64,000 nt of DNA from contig NZ_JAVDUW010000002.1 in the NCBI RefSeq assembly GCF_031456495.1, positions 496,001 to 560,000 on the forward strand. Reading direction: 5' to 3'. The translations under genes were made by a program, and so were the position numbers. Under the pieces are notes generated by a model, which saw only the letters and a list, made by a program, of their open reading frames with translations, did no database searches and had not been told where the DNA came from. Source of the DNA: Pedococcus sp031456495 (GTDB taxonomy: Bacteria; Actinomycetota; Actinomycetes; Actinomycetales; Dermatophilaceae). This document shows positions 53,460 to 61,359 of this stretch, piece after piece (within the stretch, counting starts at the first letter, position 1; every line of letters starts with the position of its first letter).

Positions 53460-53813
53460 TCAGCTGGGCCGGGCGTATGCCGCGATGCCGGTGTCGAGCA
53501 GGACGCAGGCCTCGTCCCCCTCGGTCCAGGCGTCGTGGCCGGGGGAGATGTCCACGACGTCACCCGGGGCGACGGCGAGCTCGCCGCCGTCCTCGAACCG
53601 CACCGTCATCCGCCCGGACAGGCAGATGCCGGTGTGGTGGGTCTGGCAGGAGTCGGTCCCGGCGATCGGCTGGACGTCCTGCGACCAGCGCCAGCCCGGC
53701 TCGAAGACGCCGCGGCCCAGGGTGAAGTCCCCCAGGGTGACGACGTCCATGTGGCCGTGGTCCTTGAAGGGGCGGCGCTCGTGCGGCGTCTCGATGTTCT
53801 GCTTGTCGGTCAT
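53460..53813 (-). CDS. Cupin domain protein
   Basis: A 117-residue single-domain cupin. THHTGICLSGRMTVRFEDGGELAVAPGDVVDISPGHDAW shows the two cupin motifs with His ligands in the first and HDAW in the second. It probably binds a metal. It may be a sensor or small-molecule enzyme; nothing more can be said. GGAGG is four bases before ATG 53813. The following 294 bases to the TetR gene hold no convincing gene. Confidence 0.85.
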   Translation of the reverse strand: MTDKQNIETPHERRPFKDHGHMDVVTLGDFTLGRGVFEPGWRWSQDVQPIAGTDSCQTHHTGICLSGRMTVRFEDGGELAVAPGDVVDISPGHDAWTEGDEACVLLDTGIAAYARPS

Positions 53814-54107
53814 GTGCCCTCCCGGTGTGCGGTGCTCGTGTGCGGTGGAGGGTGGCAACGGCACGGGTGTTCCCGGCCGTGTGCACCGGTGCGACCACGT
53901 CGGCCCCAGGCCCGGGGGAGGCGTTTCCCGGGCCTCCAGCAGGCGCCGACCCGGTTCTCGTGTGCTGCCGAGCGTGCCACCGGGACGCGTTGGTGGACAC
54001 CGCCAAAGGGGTGACCCGAGGGCGAGCCCTCCGTGCGGTACCGGCGCGGTGGCCCAGCCGGATCCGGACGCCTGGCGTTCGCGCTGGTGCGGCGGTGCGG
54101 TGGTCGC

Positions 54108-54704
54108 TCAGGCGGTGGCGGGGGCCTTCGCGCCGAACCTCAGGCCGTCGTAGACCAGGTCGACGAGGGCGAGCGTGGACTCCGGGCTCACGGTCCGGGG
54201 CTCGCTCGTCAGGCAGATGCCGCCCAGTGCCCGCAGCAGCTCCGGGGCGGCGACGTCGTCGCGGATGACGCCGGCCTCGATCGCGGGGGCGAGCATGCGC
54301 TCGGCGGCCAGCCGCAGGGTCTCGCGGGTGTGCTGGAAGTGCTCGGACCGGCTGCCGTTCATCATCGCGCGCAGGAGCGTCACCATGCCCTGCTTCACCG
54401 CGTAGAAGGCGACGAAGCCCCGCATCCACTCACGCAGCGCGGCGCCCGGGTCCTCGCTGGTGGAGAGCTCGCGCGAGCGCTGGTCGAGCGCGTCGATCTG
54501 GGCGCCGTAGACCGCGAGCACGAGGTCGTCGCGGGTGGGGAAGTGGCGGTAGAGGGTGCCGATGCCGACACCGGCAGCCTTGGCGACGTCGTCGAGCGAG
54601 GTCTCGACGCCACGTTCGGCGAACAGGACGGTGGCGCACTCGAGCAGGCGGGCGCGGTTGCGGGCGGCGTCCGCGCGCAGCGGCTTGGCGTCGTCGGCAC
54701 CCAT
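54108..54704 (-). CDS. TetR family repressor of the adjacent MFS exporter
   Basis: A 198-residue TetR regulator. SLDDVAKAAGVGIGTLYRHFPTRDDLVLAVY (about 36-66) is the helix-turn-helix. The C-terminal domain resembles multidrug-binding TetR proteins with FYAVKQGMVTLLRAMM. It is divergent from the MFS exporter, and the shared gap carries three copies of one palindrome, so it very likely represses both genes and is released by a drug. ATG 54704 has AAGGTGGA upstream. Confidence 0.92.
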   Translation of the reverse strand: MGADDAKPLRADAARNRARLLECATVLFAERGVETSLDDVAKAAGVGIGTLYRHFPTRDDLVLAVYGAQIDALDQRSRELSTSEDPGAALREWMRGFVAFYAVKQGMVTLLRAMMNGSRSEHFQHTRETLRLAAERMLAPAIEAGVIRDDVAAPELLRALGGICLTSEPRTVSPESTLALVDLVYDGLRFGAKAPATA

Positions 54705-54717
54705 ATGGCATTCCACC

Positions 54718-54828
54718 TTGCGTAAACGGAGGCTCTCTCCGTATAGTACCTGAAAGCGGAGGCTCTCTCCGCTTCCGCGGTCACTCGACCGCCGTCTCGC
54801 TTCGCAACGACGCGGAGGAGGCCTCCGC
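54718..54828. promoter_or_regulatory. Efflux-pump promoter with three TetR operators
   Basis: TTGCGT (54718-54723) and TATAGT (54742-54747) form an 18-base-spaced promoter toward the MFS gene. Palindromes ACGGAG-N5-CTCCGT (54726-54742) and GCGGAG-N5-CTCCGC (54756-54772) share the same centre GCTCT and are 30 bases apart; the first fills the promoter spacer exactly. A third copy of the arms, with centre GAGGC, lies at 54812-54828. Confidence 0.8.
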
Positions 54829-54871
54829 TTCACCTCGATGATACGCCCTGTCGGGAAGGACCTCCCCACCC

Positions 54872-56356
54872 ATGAGCTCCACCACCACCCCGGCCACGCC
54901 CACCCGGACCTGGCTACCCCTCGCCGTCGTCCTCATCACGCAGATGATGATCGTGCTGGACTCGGCCATCGTGAACATCGCGCTGCCCGACATGCAGCAG
55001 GCGCTGCACATCGCGCCCGCCGACCTCTCGTGGGTCGTCAACGCCTACACCCTCGCCTTCGGCGGGCTGCTGCTGCTCGGCGCCCGCGCGGGTGACCTCT
55101 TCGGCCGGCGGACCGTCTTCGCCGTCGGCATGACGCTCTTCACCGTGGCGTCGCTGCTCGGCGGCTTCGCCGACGCCGGCAGCCACCTCTTCCTCGCCCG
55201 TGCCGCGCAGGGGGTCGGCGCCGCCCTGGTGGCCCCGTCCGCCCTGGCCATCCTCATGGGCCTGTACCCGCAGCCGCGTGACCGCACCCGGGCGATCGGC
55301 TACTACACGATCGTGTCCGCGAGCGGTGCGGCGATCGGGCTCATCGCCGGTGGGCTCCTCACCTCGTACGCCTCGTGGCGCTGGGTCATGTTCGTCAACG
55401 TCCCGATCGGCCTGGTGGTCCTCGGGCTGTCCCGCGCGGCGCTGCCGGCGAGCCGTTCCCAGCACGGCCGCATCGACGTCGTGGGCAGCCTGCTGTCGAC
55501 GGCGGGCATGACGGCGCTCGTCTACGGCTTCATCTCCGCCGCGGCGCACGGGTGGGGGAGCGGTTCCGCGGTCGGCTCGTTCGTCGCCTCGGCCGTGCTC
55601 CTGGCCGCCTTCGTGGTGGTCGAGCGCCGGGTCGCCCAGCCCGTCGTACCGCTGCACCTCTTCGCGGACCGCGAGCGGGTCGTCGCCTACACCTCGCGGC
55701 TGCTGCTCGTGGCCGGGAGCATGGGCGCGTTCTTCTTCCTGAGCCAGTACTTCCAGCTGGTCCTCGGCTGGTCGCCGGTGCGCACGGGGATGGCGTTCGT
55801 TCCCTTCCCGGTGTCGGTCTTCATCAGCTCCCAGCTGGCCACGCGGGTCCTCGTGCCCCGCTTCGGCGGCCGCGCCGTCATGCTGGTCGGCATGACGATG
55901 TCCCTCGTGGGACTCGTCCTGCTCACCGGCGTCGGGGTGGGCACGACCTATGCGCAGCTCGTCGTCTCGATGGTGGTGTTCGCGCTCGGCAACGGCACGG
56001 CGTTCGTGCCGCTCACCGAGGCCGGCATGGTGCGGGTCGCCCCGCACGAGGCCGGCGTGGCCTCGGGCCTGGTCAACGTCACCCAGCAGCTCGGCGGTGC
56101 GGTCGGCCTGGCGGTGCTCGTGACCGTGTTCGCGACCGCCGGTCCCGGCGCCGCGTCCGGGCCGGGGGCGAGTGCTGCCGCCAAGGAGCTCTTCGTGCTG
56201 GGCGCCGACCGCGGGTTCGGTGTCGCGGCAGGGCTCATCGCGGTCGCGGTGGCCCTCCTCGTCAGCCTCTCGGCGCGGCGGCGGACCCCGAGGTCCGAGG
56301 CGACCACGTCCGGGGCCCCGACGCAGGCCGAGGCGGTGCTGGAGCCGGCCGCCTGA
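54872..56356 (+). CDS. MFS multidrug exporter (DHA2, EmrB/QacA type)
   Basis: A 494-residue, 14-helix drug:proton antiporter. The helix-1 signature VLDSAIVNIALPDMQQAL, motif A GDLFGRRTVFAVG and motif C-like GLIAGGLLTSYASWRWVMFVN are clear. The substrate is unknown; probably a cationic or antibiotic compound. AAGGAC lies 11 bases before the ATG. It is controlled by the divergent TetR repressor through the triple operator. Confidence 0.93.
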   Translation: MSSTTTPATPTRTWLPLAVVLITQMMIVLDSAIVNIALPDMQQALHIAPADLSWVVNAYTLAFGGLLLLGARAGDLFGRRTVFAVGMTLFTVASLLGGFADAGSHLFLARAAQGVGAALVAPSALAILMGLYPQPRDRTRAIGYYTIVSASGAAIGLIAGGLLTSYASWRWVMFVNVPIGLVVLGLSRAALPASRSQHGRIDVVGSLLSTAGMTALVYGFISAAAHGWGSGSAVGSFVASAVLLAAFVVVERRVAQPVVPLHLFADRERVVAYTSRLLLVAGSMGAFFFLSQYFQLVLGWSPVRTGMAFVPFPVSVFISSQLATRVLVPRFGGRAVMLVGMTMSLVGLVLLTGVGVGTTYAQLVVSMVVFALGNGTAFVPLTEAGMVRVAPHEAGVASGLVNVTQQLGGAVGLAVLVTVFATAGPGAASGPGASAAAKELFVLGADRGFGVAAGLIAVAVALLVSLSARRRTPRSEATTSGAPTQAEAVLEPAA

Positions 56357-56385
56357 CCCGTCCTCCTCCCGGAGGGCGACCAGCC

Positions 56386-56425
56386 CACTGACACGCTCGT
56401 CTGCCCGCAGACGAGCGTGTCAGTG
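56386..56425. repeat. Perfect 19-bp inverted repeat of the TCTGCNNGCAGA family
   Basis: The arms 56386-56404 and 56407-56425 are perfect complements around a CC centre, the core being TCTGC-CC-GCAGA. It lies between convergent MFS and MerR genes and may also terminate both. A third copy of GCAGACGAGCG follows at about 56467. Confidence 0.8.
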
Positions 56426-56513
56426 CGCATGGACCGGATCCGCGCGCAGTGGTGCGCAGGCGTGCGCGCAGACGAGCGGGGAGGGGAGGGGAGCTGGCCC
56501 GGCGGGGCCCGGG

Positions 56514-57476
56514 TCAGGCGACGCCCTGCGCCCGGAGCTCCCGGACCAGGCGCGCGACCGCGGACCGCACGTGGTGCCCGAGCGGCACGGTCCCGGCGCC
56601 CACGGCGGCCTGCGCGGACCCGCCCACGTACACGGTGGGCCGGGGGTCGGCTGCGCCCAGGACGGCCGCTGCCTCCCGGGCCGCCGCGACGTCGTCCGCC
56701 GACGGGACGCCCAGCACCACCGCGGCGGGGGCGTGGTGCCGCAGCACCACTGCCCACGACTCCGGCGGCACGTCGGGGCCGAGGTACGCCACCTGCAGGC
56801 CGGACCGGCGCAGGAGCAGGGTGAATGCCGTGACGCCCAGCTCGTGGCGCGCGCCGCGGGGCAGCCCGACCGCCACCTTCGGGTTGCCGAGCTGCGGGCC
56901 GGCGGCGTCCAGGGCCGCCCCGAGCCGGCGCTGGACCGCAGCGGTCACGAGGTGCTCGCCGGCCACGTCCACGCGGCCGGCCCTCCAGTCCTCACCGAGG
57001 ACGCGCAGGGCGGGGAGCAGCCAGCCGTCGACCGCCTGCTCCGGGCCCGCGACGGCGAACGCCTCCTCGAGCGCCGACTCGGCCAGCCGTGGGTCCAGCG
57101 CCGCGGCGGCCCTCGACAGGACGGTGGTGTCCGCCCCTGCGATCGCGACGGCTGGGCCGGGTCGGTCGGCAGCCTGCCCGCTCTCGTCAGGAGCGCCCCC
57201 CGCCGCCGCGCTCGCGCCTCTCGCGCGCCCCCCTTCCGTGTCCGCCGGTCGGGTCTCGGCCTCCCCGGCCGCGAGGTGCGCAGCCGCGTCCCGTGGAGCC
57301 CAGCCGGCCGCCACCAGGGCTGCCATCGCGGTCAGCGTCCGCACGGCGAGGTCGTCGTACAGCCGGTACCCGGCCGCGGTTCGCGTGGGGGACACCACGG
57401 CGTAGCGCCGCTCCCACGCGCGCAGCGTGGCGACCGGGACCCCGGTGAGCGAGGCCGTGTGGCCGATGGTGTGCAC
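56514..57476 (-). CDS. MerR-type adenosylcobalamin photoreceptor (CarH/LitR family)
   Basis: A 320-residue regulator. Residues 1-70 are a MerR helix-turn-helix (HTIGHTASLTGVPVATLRAWERRY). After an Ala/Gly-rich linker, residues about 125-200 form the four-helix cap with Trp164 and Glu174-His175 (W-X9-EH), and the Rossmann cobalamin-binding domain carries His211 in ARHELG, the expected lower axial ligand. These are the residues that bind 5'-deoxyadenosylcobalamin in CarH, which releases DNA in light. GTG 57476 follows TAACCT by six bases. It is divergent from the lipid operon, its likely target. Confidence 0.9.
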   Translation of the reverse strand: MHTIGHTASLTGVPVATLRAWERRYAVVSPTRTAAGYRLYDDLAVRTLTAMAALVAAGWAPRDAAAHLAAGEAETRPADTEGGRARGASAAAGGAPDESGQAADRPGPAVAIAGADTTVLSRAAAALDPRLAESALEEAFAVAGPEQAVDGWLLPALRVLGEDWRAGRVDVAGEHLVTAAVQRRLGAALDAAGPQLGNPKVAVGLPRGARHELGVTAFTLLLRRSGLQVAYLGPDVPPESWAVVLRHHAPAAVVLGVPSADDVAAAREAAAVLGAADPRPTVYVGGSAQAAVGAGTVPLGHHVRSAVARLVRELRAQGVA

Positions 57477-57497
57477 GATCGGAGGTTACCCCTCAGG

Positions 57498-57573
57498 ATT
57501 GGACAAAGTCTGGACAACATGGGGAAGGAAGCGCATGCTTCAAGGGCGAACCCTGGACAGGGGTTGTACACCG
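57498..57573. promoter_or_regulatory. Candidate CarH/LitR operator: four 11-bp direct repeats
   Basis: Four blocks fit nnTGKACAnnn: 57498, 57509, 57552 and 57563. They form two pairs with exact 11-bp spacing, and the pairs start 43 bases apart (about four helical turns). CarH-type regulators bind tandem 11-bp direct repeats over -35 elements. The pair at 57498-57519 is 20-40 bases from the regulator start. Confidence 0.65.
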
Positions 57574-57956
57574 GGGTTCGCGCTCCACCGAAGGTCGTGT
57601 CCGGCTCCGGGGTCCCGTCCCGTCCATCCCTCAACGGGACCCCGGGGCCGGGCCGCAGGCGACGGGGCGCACGGCGTCGCCGGCCGTCTGCGCGCGGAGG
57701 GGGCAGACGGCGGCGCCGCCCTGCCGGTGGCGCCCATGGCTGACAGGATGGCGCCCATGGCCGCGCCCGTCCGCCCGATGACGGGTCAGCGACGCGCCGC
57801 CGACGTGGTTCGGTCCCGGCGGTGTCCCGGCCGCACGCCCGGCGCCGCCGCGCCCGACGGCGAGAGGGTGCCGCCGTCCGCGCCCGCGCTGCGGACCCAA
57901 TCCGGCGCCGCGCGCACGCCGAACTCCCGGCGACGCCCCCTACGAAAGGCCCTCTG
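57574..57956. other. Non-coding upstream region of the lipid operon
   Basis: This 383-base stretch holds no convincing gene. It contains a 13-bp direct repeat (TGGCGCCCATGGC at 57728 and 57749, 21 bases apart) and ends with AAAGG before the oxidoreductase ATG. No clear -10/-35 pair was found, so the promoter is unplaced. Confidence 0.6.
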
Positions 57957-59300
57957 ATGTCCGGAGCACGCAGCGCGGTGGTCGGCAGCGGCATCGCCGG
58001 CCTCGCCGCCGCGCACGTCCTCGCCCAGGACGGGCCGGTGACCCTGTACGAGGCCGACTCCCGCCTCGGTGGCCACGCGGACACCCACGACGTCACGGTC
58101 CGCGACCGGGTCGTCGGCGTGGACACCGGCTTCATCGTCCACAACGACCGCACGTACCCGACGCTCCTGCGGCTGTTCGCCGAGCTCGGCGTCCAGACGC
58201 AGGACTCCGACATGAGCATGTCGATCCGCGACGACGCCGCGCGGCTGGAGTATGCCGGTGCCAAGGGTGCCCGGGGCCTGTTCCCCACGGCGCGCAACGC
58301 CACCGACCCGGCATACCTGCGCATGCTCGTCGAGGTGAAGCGGTTCCACCGCGCCGCCCGGGCCGTCCTGGCGCGGGGCGACGACGACGCCGCGCGCGAC
58401 GAGACGCTGGGCGAGTTCGTCGCCCGTGTGCGGTTCAGCGACTACTTCGCCCGGCACTTCCTGGAGCCGGTCGTCGCCGCGGTGTGGTCCTGCGACCCCA
58501 CCGTGTCGCTGCGCTACCCGGCCCGGTACCTGTTCGAGTTCCTCGACCACCACGGGATGCTGACCGTCTTCGGGTCCCCGACCTGGAGGACGGTCGTCGG
58601 CGGGTCGGCCCGCTACGTGCAGGCCCTCGCAGCCCGCCTCGACGACGTGCGCCTCGGGACGCCGGTGACCTCGGTCGTGGAGCGCGAGGACGGTGTGGTG
58701 GTCGACGACGCCACGGGTGGGCGCGAGGTCTACGACCGCGTCGTCGTCGCGGCCCACCCGCACCAGGCGTTGTCGCTTCTCGGCGAGCCGACCGACCTCC
58801 AGCGCGAGGTGCTGGGCGCAATTCCTTACTCCTCCAACGTCGCCCAGCTGCACACCGACGAGTCGGTGCTGCCGCGCAGCGCCGGCGCCCGTGCCTCGTG
58901 GAACTACTGGCGACGCCCCGGGCGGGACGGTGCGGGGGTCCTGGTGACCTACGACCTCACCCGGCTCCAGCGCATCGACGTGCCCGGGCCGCGCTTCCTG
59001 GTCACACTGAACGGCGTGGACTGTGTCGACCCCGACCTCGTCATCGACACCATGCACTACGGGCACCCCCTCTACACGCCGGAATCCGTTGCAGCGCAAC
59101 GCAAGCTTCCCCTGATCAACTCGTCGCGCATCGCGTTCGCCGGGGCCTACCACGGGTGGGGCTTCCACGAGGACGGGGCGCGTTCGGGGGTCGAGGCTGC
59201 CCGCGTGCTCGGCGCCGAGTGGTCCGCCACGCCTCGCACCAGCCGCGGGCGGCACGCCGACCCGGACGGCGACGCCGTGCCGGCGGCGGTGGGTTCGTGA
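57957..59300 (+). CDS. FAD-dependent amine-oxidase-fold oxidoreductase (COG2907 type)
   Basis: A 447-residue flavoprotein. The FAD motif VVGSGIAGLAAAHVLAQDG is followed by YEADSRLGGHADTHDV, and the family-specific VVAAVWSCDPTVSLRYPARYLFEF and YGHPLYTPESVAAQRKLPLIN lie further on. Related proteins are encoded with DUF1365 and cyclopropane synthase genes, and one Rhodobacter relative (UfaD, as recalled) desaturates a methylated fatty acid on the way to furan fatty acids. AAAGG lies seven bases before ATG 57957. First gene of a five-gene operon, each junction a 4-bp overlap. Confidence 0.9.
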   Translation: MSGARSAVVGSGIAGLAAAHVLAQDGPVTLYEADSRLGGHADTHDVTVRDRVVGVDTGFIVHNDRTYPTLLRLFAELGVQTQDSDMSMSIRDDAARLEYAGAKGARGLFPTARNATDPAYLRMLVEVKRFHRAARAVLARGDDDAARDETLGEFVARVRFSDYFARHFLEPVVAAVWSCDPTVSLRYPARYLFEFLDHHGMLTVFGSPTWRTVVGGSARYVQALAARLDDVRLGTPVTSVVEREDGVVVDDATGGREVYDRVVVAAHPHQALSLLGEPTDLQREVLGAIPYSSNVAQLHTDESVLPRSAGARASWNYWRRPGRDGAGVLVTYDLTRLQRIDVPGPRFLVTLNGVDCVDPDLVIDTMHYGHPLYTPESVAAQRKLPLINSSRIAFAGAYHGWGFHEDGARSGVEAARVLGAEWSATPRTSRGRHADPDGDAVPAAVGS

Positions 59301-60028
59301 GGCCGGGTAGGGGCACCCGGATCTACCGCACCAGCATCCGCCACGCCCGCACCTCGCCGCTGCGGCACCGGTTCGCCCACCGCAGCCACACGTGGCTCGT
59401 GGACCTGGACGACCTGCCGCGGCTCGGGGTCCTTGCGCCCCTCGCGCGCTTCGAGGCGCGCGACCACCTCGGCGACCCCGACCAGAGCCTGCGCCAGAAC
59501 CTCGACGCGTTCCTCGCGACGCAGGGGATCGACCTGCGGGGCGGGCGGATCCGGATGCTCGCCATGCCGAGGGTGCTCGGCACCGTCTTCAACCCCATCA
59601 GCATCCACTGGTGCCACGACCGCGACGACCAGCTCGTCGCCACTGTGGTGGAGGTGCACAACACGTACGGCGACCGGCACGCCTACCTCGTCCGCGCCGA
59701 CGAGCGCGGCCGAGCCGAGGTCGACAAGGCGCTGTACGTCTCGCCCTTCAACGACGTGTCCGGGCGCTACTCCCTGACCGTCCCCGAGCCCGACGACCGG
59801 CTGCACGTCCAGGTCGTTCTGCACCGGCAGGGTCACGACCCGTTCGTCGCCGGCATGACCGGTGTCGCGGTGCCCGTGACCACCCGGTCGGTGCTCCGCC
59901 TCGCCCTGACCCAACCGCTCGAACCGCTGGCCGTCATGGCCCGGATCCGCCTGCACGGCATCCGGCTCTGGCTGCGCCGGCTCCCCGTCCAACCCCGACC
60001 CCCGCACCACCAGGAGGCCGTCCAGTGA
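59297..60028 (+). CDS. DUF1365 family protein
   Basis: A 243-residue protein with the DUF1365 signatures RIYRTSIRHARTSPLRHRF, LAMPRVLGTVFNPISIHWCHD and VEVHNTYGDRHAYL, KALYVSPFNDVSGRY. The family nearly always sits between the COG2907 oxidoreductase and a cyclopropane synthase gene; its reaction is unknown. GTG 59297 overlaps the oxidoreductase stop. It shows no membrane segments. Confidence 0.92.
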   Translation: MRPGRGTRIYRTSIRHARTSPLRHRFAHRSHTWLVDLDDLPRLGVLAPLARFEARDHLGDPDQSLRQNLDAFLATQGIDLRGGRIRMLAMPRVLGTVFNPISIHWCHDRDDQLVATVVEVHNTYGDRHAYLVRADERGRAEVDKALYVSPFNDVSGRYSLTVPEPDDRLHVQVVLHRQGHDPFVAGMTGVAVPVTTRSVLRLALTQPLEPLAVMARIRLHGIRLWLRRLPVQPRPPHHQEAVQ

Positions 60029-61359
60029 CCACCGCAGACCCCGTCCTCGCGTCCCGCCCCACCATCGACCCGGTCCGCTGGCCCGACCTTGCCGCCTCAC
60101 GCGCCAAGGTGCGCCGGGGCGTCGAGTCGGCGGTCGCGCGGCAGCTGTTCCGCTCCGCCGTCCGGCGGCTCGCCGTCCGCGTCGAGGCCGAGGGCGAGGT
60201 CCTCGGCGGTGGGGCGAACGACCCGTCGGCCCCCGTCATGCGGCTCGTCCGCCCCGAGGCCTTCTACGCCGCGGTCGGCTCCAAGGCGCTCATCGGCTTC
60301 GGCGAGTCCTACATGGCCGGGGACTGGGACTCGCCCGACCTCGCCGGCCTGCTCGAGGTGTTCGCGGCGCAGATGGCGACCCTCATCCCGGCGCCGCTGC
60401 AGCGCCTGCGTGCCTTCTACGTCGCGCGGCACCCCTCGACCGAGCGCAACACGACCCGCAACACCCGCAGCAACATCGCCCGGCACTACGACCTGTCCAA
60501 CGACCTGTTCGCCTCGTTCCTCGACGACACGCTGTCGTACTCCTCGGCGCTGTTCGAGGCGCCGGCGCAGCGGGTGGCCTCGGTGACGGGGGAGACCGCG
60601 CTCGTCAGCCCCGCACCCGCTGCTCCCACGTGGGCCGACCTGCGCGCGGCGCAGGAGCGCAAGATCGACCGCATCCTCGACGCGGCGCGGGTCGGCGACG
60701 GCACGCGGGTGCTCGAGATCGGCTCGGGCTGGGGCGAGCTCGCCATCCGGGCGGCGTCGCGCGGCGCCAGCGTCCTGACCGTGACGCTGTCCAGCGAGCA
60801 GCAGGAGCTGGCCCGCGAGCGGGTCGCGGCGGCCGGGTACTCCGACCGCGTCGACGTCGAGCTGCTCGACTACCGCGCCGTGCAGGGCGAGTTCGACGCC
60901 GTCGTCTCGGTCGAGATGATCGAGGCCGTCGGGCACCAGTACTGGAAGGACTACTTCCGCACCATCGACCGCGTCCTCGCGCCCGGTGGGTCGGTCGCGA
61001 TCCAGGCGATCACCATGCCACACGACCGGATGCTGGTGACCCGCAACACCTACACGTGGATCAACAAGTACATCTTCCCGGGCGGCTTCCTGCCCTCGAC
61101 CGAGGCGCTCGCCGACGTGACCCGCGAGCACACCAGGCTCCGGCTCACCGAGCGGCTGTCCTTCGGCCGCCACTACGCCGAGACGCTGCGGCTGTGGGAC
61201 GAGCGCTACCTCGGCGCGCTCGACCACGTCCACCGGCTCGGGTTCGACGAGGTGTTCGACCGGATGTGGCACTTCTACCTGCAGTACTCCGAGGCCGGGT
61301 TCCGGTCCGGCTACCTCGACGTGCAGCAGCTCGTCTTCCGCCGGGAGGTGACCGCGTGA
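60025..61359 (+). CDS. Cyclopropane-fatty-acid-synthase-like methyltransferase 1
   Basis: A 444-residue SAM-dependent methyltransferase. The N-terminal lipid-binding region (about 1-160) ends in RSNIARHYDLSNDLF, the synthase signature. SAM motif I is VLEIGSGWGELAI, and SVEMIEAVGHQYWKDYF with AITMPHDRM completes the family pattern. An Ala/Pro-rich insertion (TGETALVSPAPAAPTW) lies before the SAM domain. It could methylate a double bond of phospholipid acyl chains to a cyclopropane or methyl branch. GTG 60025 overlaps the DUF1365 stop. Confidence 0.9.
   Translation: MTTADPVLASRPTIDPVRWPDLAASRAKVRRGVESAVARQLFRSAVRRLAVRVEAEGEVLGGGANDPSAPVMRLVRPEAFYAAVGSKALIGFGESYMAGDWDSPDLAGLLEVFAAQMATLIPAPLQRLRAFYVARHPSTERNTTRNTRSNIARHYDLSNDLFASFLDDTLSYSSALFEAPAQRVASVTGETALVSPAPAAPTWADLRAAQERKIDRILDAARVGDGTRVLEIGSGWGELAIRAASRGASVLTVTLSSEQQELARERVAAAGYSDRVDVELLDYRAVQGEFDAVVSVEMIEAVGHQYWKDYFRTIDRVLAPGGSVAIQAITMPHDRMLVTRNTYTWINKYIFPGGFLPSTEALADVTREHTRLRLTERLSFGRHYAETLRLWDERYLGALDHVHRLGFDEVFDRMWHFYLQYSEAGFRSGYLDVQQLVFRREVTA

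Noticed and set aside
53825..54268. 147-codon ORF between cupin and TetR genes
   Set aside because: Low-complexity product without a family, start in a poor context, and it runs into the TetR gene on the other strand. The gap is called non-coding.
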